Below, one piece after another: positions 8,193 to 14,736 of a stretch of DNA of 22,402 bases. The stretch is taken from assembly GCA_900552735.1 (NCBI GenBank), contig USBA01000009.1:1-22402 (forward strand), given 5' to 3'. Position 1 is the stretch's first letter. Each line of letters starts with the position of its first letter. This stretch comes from an uncultured Collinsella sp. (GTDB taxonomy: Bacteria > Actinomycetota > Coriobacteriia > Coriobacteriales > Coriobacteriaceae). Below the pieces are notes generated by a model. It made no database searches. It was not told where the DNA came from and saw only the letters and a program-made list of their open reading frames with translations. The position numbers and the translations under genes are program-made.

Positions 8193-9500
8193 ATGAGCAA
8201 GACAATAGTTAAGCCCACGCTATCGCTGGGCAACCACATCTATCTGTATCGCCTGCTGCGCGACGCGATTGGGTGCGGCAAGCAAACGTTTATGACGCAG
8301 GTCGAGGAGGCACTCGCCGCTGGTGACATGGTCGCATATGACCTGGGCTTTGAGTCCACGCGCGAGCTGCTCGAGGAGCTCGACGACTGCATTAAGCTGA
8401 CTGTCTTTAAGGGCGGTCGCCTGTATGCCACCGTCATCGCCAACGAGGCTTGGGATGCCGCCCTTGCCAAAGGCGAGGACAAGCCCAAAGCTGCCAAGGG
8501 CGCCAAGCAGTCCTACAAAAAGAAAAAGCGCGGCGAGAAGGACCTCAAGGCCGTGCGTCCCAAGCACGTTAAACGTCCCAAGCCAGAAACCATGGTTGAA
8601 GCCGTGCCGGAGCCCGAGCCCGAGGCAGAGATCGAAGTCGCTATTGAGGTAACGGCAGAAGCCGAAACCGAAATCGCTGCCACGACCGAGCCCGTAGTCA
8701 TATCCGAGCAGGAAGCCACTGCTGAGCTCAACGAGGCTCCCAAGTCGACAGCCGAAGAAGCCGCTAACCTATCCGAAACGCCTGCGTTCCAAAACAGCGA
8801 TGTCTTTGGCGACGAGGCTGAGGACGATCAGCCCGAAGAGCCCACAGAACAGGACGCTGCCGAGGCGGCATCGGAGCCCGAGGTACCGCAGCCTGCCATC
8901 TCGCTCACGGTCGTCTATGACCCCGAGAACGCCAACGCCGGCATCACCACCATGGCATCCACGCCCATCGAGGCAAAGTCGAGCGTCGAGAACGAGAACG
9001 CGACGCAGGCTGAGGTTGAAACTGCCGCTGCAGACGCGCCCGTCACCGTGGAGCCCGCAGATTCCACGACCAAGCCGGACTCGACGCCGGAGCCCGCGAC
9101 CGTCATCGAGTCCGTGCCCACCGCTGCTTGCGACCAAATTCCCGGACCGGCACCGGCTTCGGCACCCGCAGCAGCCCCAACCCCCGCACCTGCAGCGCCC
9201 GCCATCCCCAAGGACTTCCCCGTCGATTTCGCAACCGAGGTCTTCTGCCCCGGCCCGCTTCTGCACCAGCTGTCAACCTATCTCCCCTACGGCGCCGACA
9301 CCCTCGGCATCGTCGGCGAGTACTACTGGATCGCCCGCGAGCGCGGTACCATCGAGGTCGCGCGAAACCGCGCAAGCTTCCCCCTGCGCTACACGCAGAC
9401 CGGCGAGCGCCGCGAGGTTACCGTGCGCATCCGCCGCAACACCACCGGCGGCCTCGGAGCTGCCTGGACCATCGATAAAGTCGAGCCTTCTACCAAGTAA
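8193..9500 (+). CDS. Protein with LOTUS/winged-helix-like N-terminus and acidic linker, unknown function
   Basis: A 435-residue protein of three parts. Residues about 10-90 form a compact domain with the pattern LYRLLRDAIG...DLGFESTRELLEEL...IKL..FKGGRLYATV, which resembles the LOTUS/OST-HTH winged-helix layout (an RNA- or protein-binding fold); this is pattern resemblance only. A Lys-rich stretch follows (about 100-130, SYKKKKRGEKD). The long middle (about 135-335) is low-complexity Glu, Ala, Pro and Thr, probably disordered. The last 95 or so residues (from PKDFPVDFATEVFCPGPLL) look folded, with aromatic and Arg-rich beta-like sequence (EYYWIARERG, VTVRIRRNTTGG). GAGGAG at suitable distance supports the ATG at 8193. 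There is no signal peptide or membrane segment. A strong terminator follows. Role unknown; a nucleic-acid-binding scaffold is one guess. Confidence 0.7.
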   Translation: MSKTIVKPTLSLGNHIYLYRLLRDAIGCGKQTFMTQVEEALAAGDMVAYDLGFESTRELLEELDDCIKLTVFKGGRLYATVIANEAWDAALAKGEDKPKAAKGAKQSYKKKKRGEKDLKAVRPKHVKRPKPETMVEAVPEPEPEAEIEVAIEVTAEAETEIAATTEPVVISEQEATAELNEAPKSTAEEAANLSETPAFQNSDVFGDEAEDDQPEEPTEQDAAEAASEPEVPQPAISLTVVYDPENANAGITTMASTPIEAKSSVENENATQAEVETAAADAPVTVEPADSTTKPDSTPEPATVIESVPTAACDQIPGPAPASAPAAAPTPAPAAPAIPKDFPVDFATEVFCPGPLLHQLSTYLPYGADTLGIVGEYYWIARERGTIEVARNRASFPLRYTQTGERREVTVRIRRNTTGGLGAAWTIDKVEPSTK

Positions 9501-9501
9501 C

Positions 9502-9540
9502 AAAAAGGGACGACAACCCTCAAGGTTATCGTCCCTTTCT
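9502..9540. terminator. Bidirectional Rho-independent terminator
   Basis: AAAGGGACGA (9504-9513) pairs with TCGTCCCTTT (9529-9538), and an inner AACC/GGTT pair extends it. A and T tracts on both sides suit termination of the plus-strand gene ending at 9500 and of ettA ending at 9562 on the minus strand. Confidence 0.85.
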
Positions 9541-9561
9541 CGTTAGGCCACCTGAGCTCGA

Positions 9562-11241
9562 CTAGTCGCGCGTGAGCTTGCGGTGAATACGATGCGGCTG
9601 GGCTGCGTCCTCACCCAGGCGCTCGATGCGGTTGGCCTGATAGGCCTCAAAGTTGCCCTCGAACCAATACCAGTTGCCCGGATTCTCGTCGGTGCCCTCC
9701 CACGCCAGAATGTGCGTGGCGACGCGGTCCAGGAACATACGATCGTGGCTAATGACCACCGAGCAGCCCGGGAACTCGAGCAGCGCCGCCTCGAGCGAGG
9801 ACAGCGTCTCGACGTCGAGGTCGTTCGTGGGCTCGTCGAGGAGCAACAGGTTGCCGCCCTGCTTGAGCGTGAGCGCCAGGTTCAGACGGTTGCGCTCGCC
9901 GCCGGAGAGCACGCCAGCGCGCTTCTGCTGGTCCTGGCCCTTAAAGCCAAAGCTCGCCACATAAGCGCGACTCGGAACCTCGGTCTCGCCGACCATCATG
10001 TGGTCCAGGCCATCCGAGACGACCTCCCACAGGTTCTTGTCGGGGTCGATGCCAGAACGGTTCTGATCGACATAGGAGATCTTGACGGTCTCGCCCACCT
10101 CGAGCTCGCCCGAAGTCAGCGGCTCCAGGCCCACGATGGTCTTGAAGAGCGTAGTCTTGCCCACACCGTTGGGGCCGATGACGCCCACGATGCCGTTACG
10201 CGGCAGGGTGAAAGAAAGGTCGTCGATGAGCACGCGACCGTCGAATTCCTTGTGCAGGTGATGGGCCTCGAGCACCTTGTTACCCAAACGCGGTCCAACG
10301 GGAATGCGGATATCGGTCCAGTCGAGCTTCTGGCTTGCGCGGGCCTCGGCCTCCATCTCCTCGTAGCGAGCCAGACGGGCCTTGTTCTTTGCCTGGCGAG
10401 CCTTGGGCGAGCTGCGTACCCACTCGAGCTCGGCCTCCATGCGCTTGGCGAGCTTGGCGTCGCGGTTGCCCTGTGCCTCGATGCGCGCGGCCTTGGTCTC
10501 CAGATACGTGGAGTAGTTGCCCTTGTAGGGATAGAGGTGGCCGCGGTCGACCTCGCAGATCCACTCGGCAACGTTATCCAGGAAGTAGCGATCGTGTGTG
10601 ACGGCAAGCACCGCGCCCTGGTAGTTGTGCAGGAAGTGCTCGAGCCACAGGATCGACTCGGCGTCCAGATGGTTCGTGGGCTCGTCGAGCAGCAGCAGGT
10701 CGGGAGCTTCGAGCAGCAGCTTGCACAGGGCCACGCGGCGGCGCTCGCCGCCGGAAAGTACGTTGACCGGCATGTCGGAATCGGGCAGCTGCAGGGCGTC
10801 CATGGCCTGGCCGAGCTTGGAATCGATATCCCAGCCGTCGGCGGCGTCGATCTCGTCCTGGAGCTTTCCCATCTCGGCCATGAGGGCGTCCATGTCGCAA
10901 TCCGGGTCGCACATCTCCTCGCCGATCTTGTTGAAGCGATCGACCTTGGCGATCATGTCGCCAAATGCCATGCGCACGTTCTCGATGACGGTCTTGTCAT
11001 CGTCGAGCGGCGGCTCCTGCTGCAGGATGCCCACGGTGTAGCCGGGGGTGAGCCTGGCATCGCCGTTGGAGACCTCCTCGATGCCGGCCATGATCTTGAG
11101 CAGGGTCGACTTGCCCATACCATTGGGGCCCACGACGCCGATCTTGGCACCGGGGTAGAAGCTCAGGGTCACGTCGTCAAGGATTACCTTGTCGCCATGG
11201 GCCTTACGAGCCTGATACATCTGGTAGATAAACTCCGCCAT
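9562..11241 (-). CDS. ettA: ABC-F translation factor EttA
   Basis: Energy-dependent translational throttle protein (559 residues; E. coli EttA has 555). EttA binds the ribosomal E site and couples entry into elongation to the ATP/ADP ratio. Two ABC cassettes without membrane domains are visible: Walker A GPNGMGKST (38-46) and a second GPNGVGKTT; signatures SGGERRR and SGGERNR; Walker B LLLLDEPTNHLD and LLLLDEPTNDLD. An insertion of about 40 residues after the first Q-loop (from roughly residue 95, with DPDCDMDALMAEMG) is the arm typical of EttA. The charged linker between cassettes contains SSPKARQAKNKARLARYEEM. AAAGGA lies upstream of the ATG at 11241. It follows the sdpRI-type operon on the same strand but is separated from it by a terminator. 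Confidence 0.93.
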   Translation of the reverse strand: MAEFIYQMYQARKAHGDKVILDDVTLSFYPGAKIGVVGPNGMGKSTLLKIMAGIEEVSNGDARLTPGYTVGILQQEPPLDDDKTVIENVRMAFGDMIAKVDRFNKIGEEMCDPDCDMDALMAEMGKLQDEIDAADGWDIDSKLGQAMDALQLPDSDMPVNVLSGGERRRVALCKLLLEAPDLLLLDEPTNHLDAESILWLEHFLHNYQGAVLAVTHDRYFLDNVAEWICEVDRGHLYPYKGNYSTYLETKAARIEAQGNRDAKLAKRMEAELEWVRSSPKARQAKNKARLARYEEMEAEARASQKLDWTDIRIPVGPRLGNKVLEAHHLHKEFDGRVLIDDLSFTLPRNGIVGVIGPNGVGKTTLFKTIVGLEPLTSGELEVGETVKISYVDQNRSGIDPDKNLWEVVSDGLDHMMVGETEVPSRAYVASFGFKGQDQQKRAGVLSGGERNRLNLALTLKQGGNLLLLDEPTNDLDVETLSSLEAALLEFPGCSVVISHDRMFLDRVATHILAWEGTDENPGNWYWFEGNFEAYQANRIERLGEDAAQPHRIHRKLTRD

Positions 11242-11332
11242 TTGCCTGTTTTATCCTTTCTACCTGCTGTTTCCCTATTCTTGTTTCGCCTAAGTGGAAA
11301 CGAAATGGAAAAACCAGCTCTGAAACGTAACG

Positions 11333-11359
11333 AAAAAGGGGCATGGTTGCCCATACCCC
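11333..11359 (-). terminator. Rho-independent terminator of the sdpR-sdpI-like operon
   Basis: GGGGCATGG (11338-11346) pairs with CCATACCCC (11351-11359) through nine pairs, including one G-U pair in the minus-strand RNA, and five T residues follow on the minus strand. It lies about 70 bases past the stop of the SdpI-like gene and about 90 bases before ettA. Confidence 0.75.
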
Positions 11360-11426
11360 CTAATACTACCTGGGAAAAGTTCCCCCGGAACATACTATGA
11401 ACTGCGTACGCTAGTTTTCCGCAACC

Positions 11427-12131
11427 TTAGCGAGCGGCTCGCTGCGATTTGCGCCACAGCAGATACGAGTAGACGTAGACGGCTCCAACCGAACCAAACG
11501 CCAGAACCGCAATCACCGCGGCGACGACTTCACTCGAAAGCACGCTGCCTGCCACGCCCATCACAATCAGGCCAAAGCCCAGCACCATAAAGCAGGCACC
11601 GCCAAAGCGCTGCGTACGGCGCCAGTTCTCGGGATTGGCAAGCGCCCAAGGCGTCTTGATACCGAGCGTATAGTTCTGCTTCACACGCGGCAAGTAGTTG
11701 CCTACGCCGATGAACAGCAAACCGACAACACCGGAAATCAGCACGTTGACCGAACCGACCGCCGGCACCACGCCCCAGACCGTAAGCTCTCCCAGCCAGC
11801 TTATGGCGCACATGAACAAGGTGAAGGCGATTACGAAGCCCTGATAGAACTTGCCCGAGGTTCGATATGCCTCACCTTTGGGATCGATGCGCGGCACCAC
11901 GCAGAACATTGCGAGAAGCACCAGAGGCAGCACGCCGAGCGCGGAGGCCATCCAGCTGGGACCCCAACCGTCGACGGCGCCGTTCGCGCCCCAGTGCGTG
12001 GGAATCTGCCCAGGCAAGCTCGGCATCACCATGAGATGCGCTGCGACATTGGCGACGCACAGAGCGACCAGCGCAATCCACACGCGCGACGATACCCCCG
12101 TGGGGTGAATGCCCTTGTTTTCGTTATTCAT
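11427..12131 (-). CDS. SdpI-family (DUF1648) membrane protein
   Basis: A 234-residue multi-pass membrane protein with about six to seven hydrophobic segments. The N-terminal DUF1648 part shows the hallmark MPSLPGQIPTHWGANGAVDG after the first membrane segment. The later SdpI-like part has NYLPRVKQNYTLGIKTPWAL and ENWRRTQRFGG, the conserved loop of the family. In Bacillus subtilis SdpI gives immunity to the SdpC killing peptide and sequesters its repressor SdpR at the membrane. Here the gene overlaps the 3' end of an ArsR-family repressor gene by eight bases, the same sdpRI pairing. I see no sdpABC toxin genes nearby, so it may answer to a foreign peptide or another envelope signal. The ATG at 12131 is chosen for its GGAAGG ribosome binding site; a GTG at 12140 is possible. 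Confidence 0.85.
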   Translation of the reverse strand: MNNENKGIHPTGVSSRVWIALVALCVANVAAHLMVMPSLPGQIPTHWGANGAVDGWGPSWMASALGVLPLVLLAMFCVVPRIDPKGEAYRTSGKFYQGFVIAFTLFMCAISWLGELTVWGVVPAVGSVNVLISGVVGLLFIGVGNYLPRVKQNYTLGIKTPWALANPENWRRTQRFGGACFMVLGFGLIVMGVAGSVLSSEVVAAVIAVLAFGSVGAVYVYSYLLWRKSQRAAR

Positions 12132-12402
12132 CCTTATCACCTTCCGTGTTTGTAAAGCCCATAAACCAACCGATCAAGTCCTGCATGACGGTAGTGTTTA
12201 AGCTGTATACGACGTTTTGACCATGACGTTCGTCGGTTACCAACCCGGCGTTTTTGAGCGTCGCCAAGTGATGGCTCAGCGACGGCTTACTGATATCGAA
12301 ATGCTCGGCAAGCTCCCCCGCCGTGCAATTGCCCTCGCGCAGCAACTCCAAAATGCGCCGTCGCGTTGGATCGGCAAGCGCCTTAAAACCCTCTCCCGGC
12401 AT
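12124..12402 (-). CDS. ArsR-family repressor, SdpR-like
   Basis: A 92-residue winged-helix repressor. FKALADPTRRRILELL opens the domain, and the recognition helix region reads ELAEHFDISKPSLSHHLATL, followed by the wing DERHGQNVVYSL. The metal-binding ELCVCDL motif of ArsR/SmtB sensors is absent, which fits the SdpR subgroup that is controlled by a membrane partner and not by metal. The start at 12402 is preceded by AAAGGGGG at four bases; the two ATGs further upstream lack such a site. It is translationally coupled to the overlapping SdpI-like gene. The promoter carries a TTAGAT/ATCTAA palindrome over the -35 box, so autorepression is likely. Confidence 0.88.
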   Translation of the reverse strand: MPGEGFKALADPTRRRILELLREGNCTAGELAEHFDISKPSLSHHLATLKNAGLVTDERHGQNVVYSLNTTVMQDLIGWFMGFTNTEGDKDE

Positions 12403-12436
12403 AAGACCCCCTTTCATCATCTCTCATGACGCGCAC

Positions 12437-12474
12437 ACTATACTCGATATTTAGATGTTTGTCTAACTATCTAA
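12437..12474 (-). promoter_or_regulatory. sdpR promoter with overlapping palindromic operator
   Basis: On the minus strand a -35 TAGACA (12460-12465) and a -10 TATAGT (12437-12442) are 17 bases apart, each matching consensus at five of six positions. A perfect inverted repeat TTAGAT-N12-ATCTAA (12451-12474) and a nested TTAGA-N6-TCTAA (12451-12466) cover the -35 region. This is a typical ArsR-family operator placement, so the SdpR-like repressor probably blocks its own operon here. Confidence 0.75.
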
Positions 12475-12511
12475 TACAGGAACATCTATAGAACATTCGT
12501 TCGTATTTAGC

Positions 12512-12517
12512 TACAAT
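12512..12517 (+). promoter_or_regulatory. Probable -10 box of the small hydrophobic peptide mRNA
   Basis: TACAAT matches the -10 consensus at five of six positions. Transcription seven or eight bases downstream would begin at or near the 5' arm of the inverted repeat (12525). The -35 position (TAGAAC, 12489-12494, 17-base spacing) matches poorly, so the promoter is tentative. Confidence 0.45.
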
Positions 12518-12524
12518 GGAAGTT

Positions 12525-12746
12525 GAAGCAGATGGGCCAGCTCCCTCTACCCGAGAAGGAGATGGACTATGAGTATTGACGATGTCCTGACGTTGTTATT
12601 GCTTGTAATCGCGGCTGTGGAGCTCGGCATCCACATTGGAGGTCGAATGAAATAGCCGCCCCCGCGTAATGCGAAGACGGCCACTTCTCACGCTACAAAC
12701 GTGTTTGGGAGTTGGCCAACCCGCGGCAACGGGTGCCATCTGCTTC
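12525..12746. repeat. Split inverted repeat enclosing the 28-codon gene
   Basis: GAAGCAGATGG (12525-12535) is the exact reverse complement of CCATCTGCTTC (12736-12746). GGCCAGCTCCC (12535-12545) pairs with GGGAGTTGGCC (12707-12717) through eleven pairs including one G-U. The right side carries an 18-base insertion that forms its own small hairpin (ACCCG/CGGGT, 12719-12734). A third, near-identical copy of the left arm, GAAGGAGATGG (12555-12565, 10 of 11 identical, exactly 30 bases downstream), overlaps the ribosome binding site. The right arm could therefore pair either with the 5' end or with the ribosome binding site. Confidence 0.8.
12569..12655 (+). CDS. 28-residue hydrophobic peptide, possible type I toxin
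   Basis: A short gene, ATG at 12569 and TAG at 12653-12655. The product starts MSIDDV, has a hydrophobic core of about 16 residues (LTLLLLVIAAVELGI), and ends in the basic HIGGRMK: one membrane-spanning helix with a charged tail. AAGGAG (12556-12561) is seven bases upstream, a strong ribosome binding site. The size and layout resemble the short membrane peptides of type I toxin-antitoxin systems (TxpA, BsrG, Fst and the 'putative holin-like toxin' group); I cannot claim homology. The gene sits inside a long inverted repeat, with an antisense promoter at its 3' side. Codon choice cannot prove coding at this length, but the Shine-Dalgarno and clean membrane helix make chance unlikely. Confidence 0.65.
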   Translation: MSIDDVLTLLLLVIAAVELGIHIGGRMK

Positions 12747-12775
12747 ATCTTATGCGAATCACTGCCTCATTTCAA
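12747..12775 (-). promoter_or_regulatory. Candidate antisense RNA promoter facing the small peptide gene
   Basis: On the minus strand TTGAAA (12770-12775) and TAAGAT (12747-12752) are exactly 17 bases apart, matching consensus at five of six and four of six. Transcription would start around 12740, inside the right arm of the inverted repeat, and run leftwards across the 3' region and body of the 28-codon gene. There is no minus-strand gene to explain it before sdpR. Confidence 0.5.
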
Positions 12776-12812
12776 CAAGCCCCTAGGGCTCAAATGGAAT
12801 CGCGATAATACC

Positions 12813-12818
12813 TATAAT
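12813..12818 (+). promoter_or_regulatory. -10 box of the tcdA promoter
   Basis: A perfect TATAAT lies 45 bases upstream of the tcdA start. The -35 position shows only a weak match (CTCAAA at 18-base spacing). It would drive tcdA-tatD. Confidence 0.5.
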
Positions 12819-12862
12819 GACGATAGCTAAAACACGATTCGCTTCCCCATCGGAGGATGTCT

Positions 12863-13660
12863 ATGACCGAAACCACAGCCGCAACTCCCAACGAGACGCG
12901 CGATGCCAAGCTCGAGATCATCATGGGCCGCGAGGCACTCGACAAGCTCGCCGATGCCACGGTGCTGGTACTCGGCTGCGGAGGTGTGGGCTCCAACTGC
13001 TGCGAGGCACTCGCCCGCGGCGGCATTGGTCATTTTGTAATTCTGGACAAGGACATCATCGCGCCCAGCAATATCAATCGCCAGGTCATCGCCTTTCACA
13101 GCACCATCGGCAAGCGCAAGGTCGATGTTATGGAAGCCATGATCCACGATATCAATCCTGCCGCCACCGTTATCAAACGTACCGAATACCTGCTGAGCGA
13201 CAACATCGATGATTTCTTCGCGAGCGTTTTGGAGCAGACGGGCGGCAAGCTCGACTACGTCGTCGACGCCATCGACACCATCTCGGCCAAGCTCACCATT
13301 GCCAAATATGCTCAGGACCACGGCATTCGTTTGGTTAGTTCCATGGGTGGGGCCAACAAGCTCCATCCCGAGTGCCTCCGCTTTGCCGACATTTTCGATA
13401 CGGTACGTGACCCCATGAGCCGCATCATGCGCAAAGAATGCAAGAAGCGCGGAATCAAGAGTCTACATGTACTGTTTAGCTGCGAGGAATCGGTTAAGAC
13501 ACAGCCCCGCGACCCTTCCAACATCCACGAGCGCACCGAGCTGGGAACTGCCAGTTTTATGCCGCCCATCATGGGTCAGATGATTGCCGGCGAGGTTATC
13601 CGCCAGATCAGTGGCCGCGGCACCGAGCGCGTGCGCGCCGATGGCCAGCGCTTGGACTAG
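12863..13660 (+). CDS. tcdA: tRNA threonylcarbamoyladenosine dehydratase
   Basis: A 265-residue ThiF/MoeB/E1-like ATP-dependent enzyme that cyclises t6A37 of ANN-decoding tRNAs to ct6A, sharpening decoding. It reads as TcdA (formerly CsdL/YgdL): IMGREALDKLADATVLVLGCGGVGS, with the nucleotide-binding GCGGVGS at residues 38-44, then LDKDIIAPSNINRQ, the adenylation-domain motif with Asp and Arg. GTASFMPPIMG near the end is also typical. The family length is about 265-270. I prefer the ATG at 12863, because GGAGG lies six bases upstream; the ATG at 12857 directly abuts the ribosome binding site. The stop is followed after 14 bases by tatD, so the two form an operon. Confidence 0.9.
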   Translation: MTETTAATPNETRDAKLEIIMGREALDKLADATVLVLGCGGVGSNCCEALARGGIGHFVILDKDIIAPSNINRQVIAFHSTIGKRKVDVMEAMIHDINPAATVIKRTEYLLSDNIDDFFASVLEQTGGKLDYVVDAIDTISAKLTIAKYAQDHGIRLVSSMGGANKLHPECLRFADIFDTVRDPMSRIMRKECKKRGIKSLHVLFSCEESVKTQPRDPSNIHERTELGTASFMPPIMGQMIAGEVIRQISGRGTERVRADGQRLD

Positions 13661-13674
13661 CGGAGCGCGCCGAG

Positions 13675-14457
13675 ATGGAGCTCCGGTTATTTGATGCACA
13701 CTGCCATCTTGATTTAATGGCTCACCCGGACGCCGTTGCCGATGAGGCAACGGCGCTGGGCTTGGGTCTATTTGATTGCGGCGTCGATCCACGCGACTTT
13801 TCGGCCGCAAACGAGCGCGCTCGTCGCCACCCGGGCATCATCGCCGGCGTTGGGCTTCACCCCTGGTGGCTCGCCGATGGCCACTGCGGTTTTGCCGAAG
13901 TCAATCTGCTTTGCGAAGTTGCTGCCCAAGAACGCTACATCGGCGAAGTCGGACTCGACTTTTCCGCGCGCTTTGCTGGAAGTGAGCCGCTACAAATACA
14001 GGCACTTAACCGGCTCTGCGATGCGCTCGTGCAGCATCCTCTTACCGGGCGCGTGATATCAATTCACGCCGTTCGTTCGGCAGGAGCCGTACTGGACGTC
14101 CTCGAATCGCATGGACTACTCATCCCAAACCCCGACTCCCCCGCTATCATCTTCCACTGGTTTAGCGGCACTTCGGACGAACTCACCCGCGCGCGTAATG
14201 CGGGCTGCTATTTTTCCGTCAACGAACGCATGCTCGCGACCAAGCGCGGTCGCGAATACGCACGACAGATTCCACTCGACTGCCTACTGCTCGAGACCGA
14301 TGCGCCGGCCGAGCCAAACACAGAAACAAGCGCGCAGTCGCTCATCAGGTCGCTCACAAGGACCTCAGAACGCATCACCTCGCTCAAAAACTGCGACGCA
14401 AAGCGCATCGAGTCGATAGTTTTAACAAATGCGCGCTCTGTTTTTGACCTTCGCTAA
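13675..14457 (+). CDS. TatD-family metal-dependent hydrolase
   Basis: A 260-residue TIM-barrel hydrolase of the TatD family, members of which are divalent-metal-dependent DNases or deoxyribonucleases/phosphodiesterases in the cytosol. The metal and active-site motifs appear in order: FDAHCHLD (His9, His11), GVGLHPWW, GEVGLDFS (Glu bridging the metals), ISIHAVRSAG, IIFHWFSG and LLETDAPAEP (final Asp). All expected ligands are present, so it should be active. GGAG precedes the start, and the gene lies 14 bases after tcdA. Which TatD paralogue it corresponds to, and its physiological substrate, cannot be told from sequence. The stop codon is only two bases before a 34-bp inverted repeat arm. Confidence 0.88.
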   Translation: MELRLFDAHCHLDLMAHPDAVADEATALGLGLFDCGVDPRDFSAANERARRHPGIIAGVGLHPWWLADGHCGFAEVNLLCEVAAQERYIGEVGLDFSARFAGSEPLQIQALNRLCDALVQHPLTGRVISIHAVRSAGAVLDVLESHGLLIPNPDSPAIIFHWFSGTSDELTRARNAGCYFSVNERMLATKRGREYARQIPLDCLLLETDAPAEPNTETSAQSLIRSLTRTSERITSLKNCDAKRIESIVLTNARSVFDLR

Positions 14458-14459
14458 CC

Positions 14460-14698
14460 CCCGGTGTGCAAAAAATGCCAAATATGAGTACTGCTACCGG
14501 AATGGATACATTTCTTTTAACTTTCCAACCGCCAGAATAATCCTCGATTGTCCGCTAATTAAAGCTTTTACAGTCATTCATCCTGCGTTTTCACAAATCT
14601 TAAACCCCTCCAGACGCTCAAATCACGTCTGAAGGGGTTGATTTTGCTGCGACTAAATTAGTCACAGTACTCATATTTGGCATTTTTTGCACACCGGG
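14460..14698. repeat. Perfect 34-bp inverted repeat with a 171-bp spacer
   Basis: The left arm (14460-14493, CCCGGTGTGCAAAAAATGCC and onward to GAGTACTG) is the exact reverse complement of the right arm (14665-14698). The spacer is AT-rich compared with its surroundings, holds no gene that I can see, and contains a terminator hairpin (14603-14639) and a small palindrome GACTAA-A-TTAGTC at 14651-14663. No transposase and no target duplication are visible. It fills the gap between the convergent tatD and frlD-like genes. It could be a MITE-like remnant or two copies of an interspersed repeat in opposite orientation. Confidence 0.85.
14603..14639. terminator. Rho-independent terminator between convergent genes
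   Basis: AACCCCT-C-CAGACG (14603-14616) pairs with CGTCTG-A-AGGGGTT (14626-14639), 13 pairs around one mismatch, followed by GATTTT on the plus strand. It is the likely end of the tcdA-tatD transcript and may also serve the convergent operon. Confidence 0.75.
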
Positions 14699-14730
14699 TC
14701 CCGAGGAGGCGCCTGCACCTCCCCGGGACC
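14697..14730 (-). terminator. Hairpin at the 3' end of the fructosamine operon
   Basis: GGTCCCG-A-GGAGG (14697-14709) pairs with CCTCC-C-CGGGACC (14718-14730), seven and five pairs around one mismatch, directly after the stop codon of the frlD-like gene on the minus strand. There is no T tract, so it may protect the 3' end more than terminate. Confidence 0.5.
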
Positions 14731-14736
14731 GCTCGG

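Noticed and set aside
9583..11400. Long plus-strand open frame (605 codons) opposite ettA
   Set aside because: Antisense shadow of a conserved ABC-F gene in GC-rich DNA; no protein-like motifs.
12562..12579. ATG one base after the ribosome binding site of the small peptide (five codons)
   Set aside because: Too close to the Shine-Dalgarno to be used, and it encodes only five residues before a stop.
14651..14663. GACTAA-A-TTAGTC palindrome as a regulator site
   Set aside because: It lies between convergent genes with no promoter nearby, so an operator role is unlikely.
14460..14698. Insertion sequence
   Set aside because: No transposase frame between the inverted arms and no target-site duplication, so I list it only as an inverted repeat.
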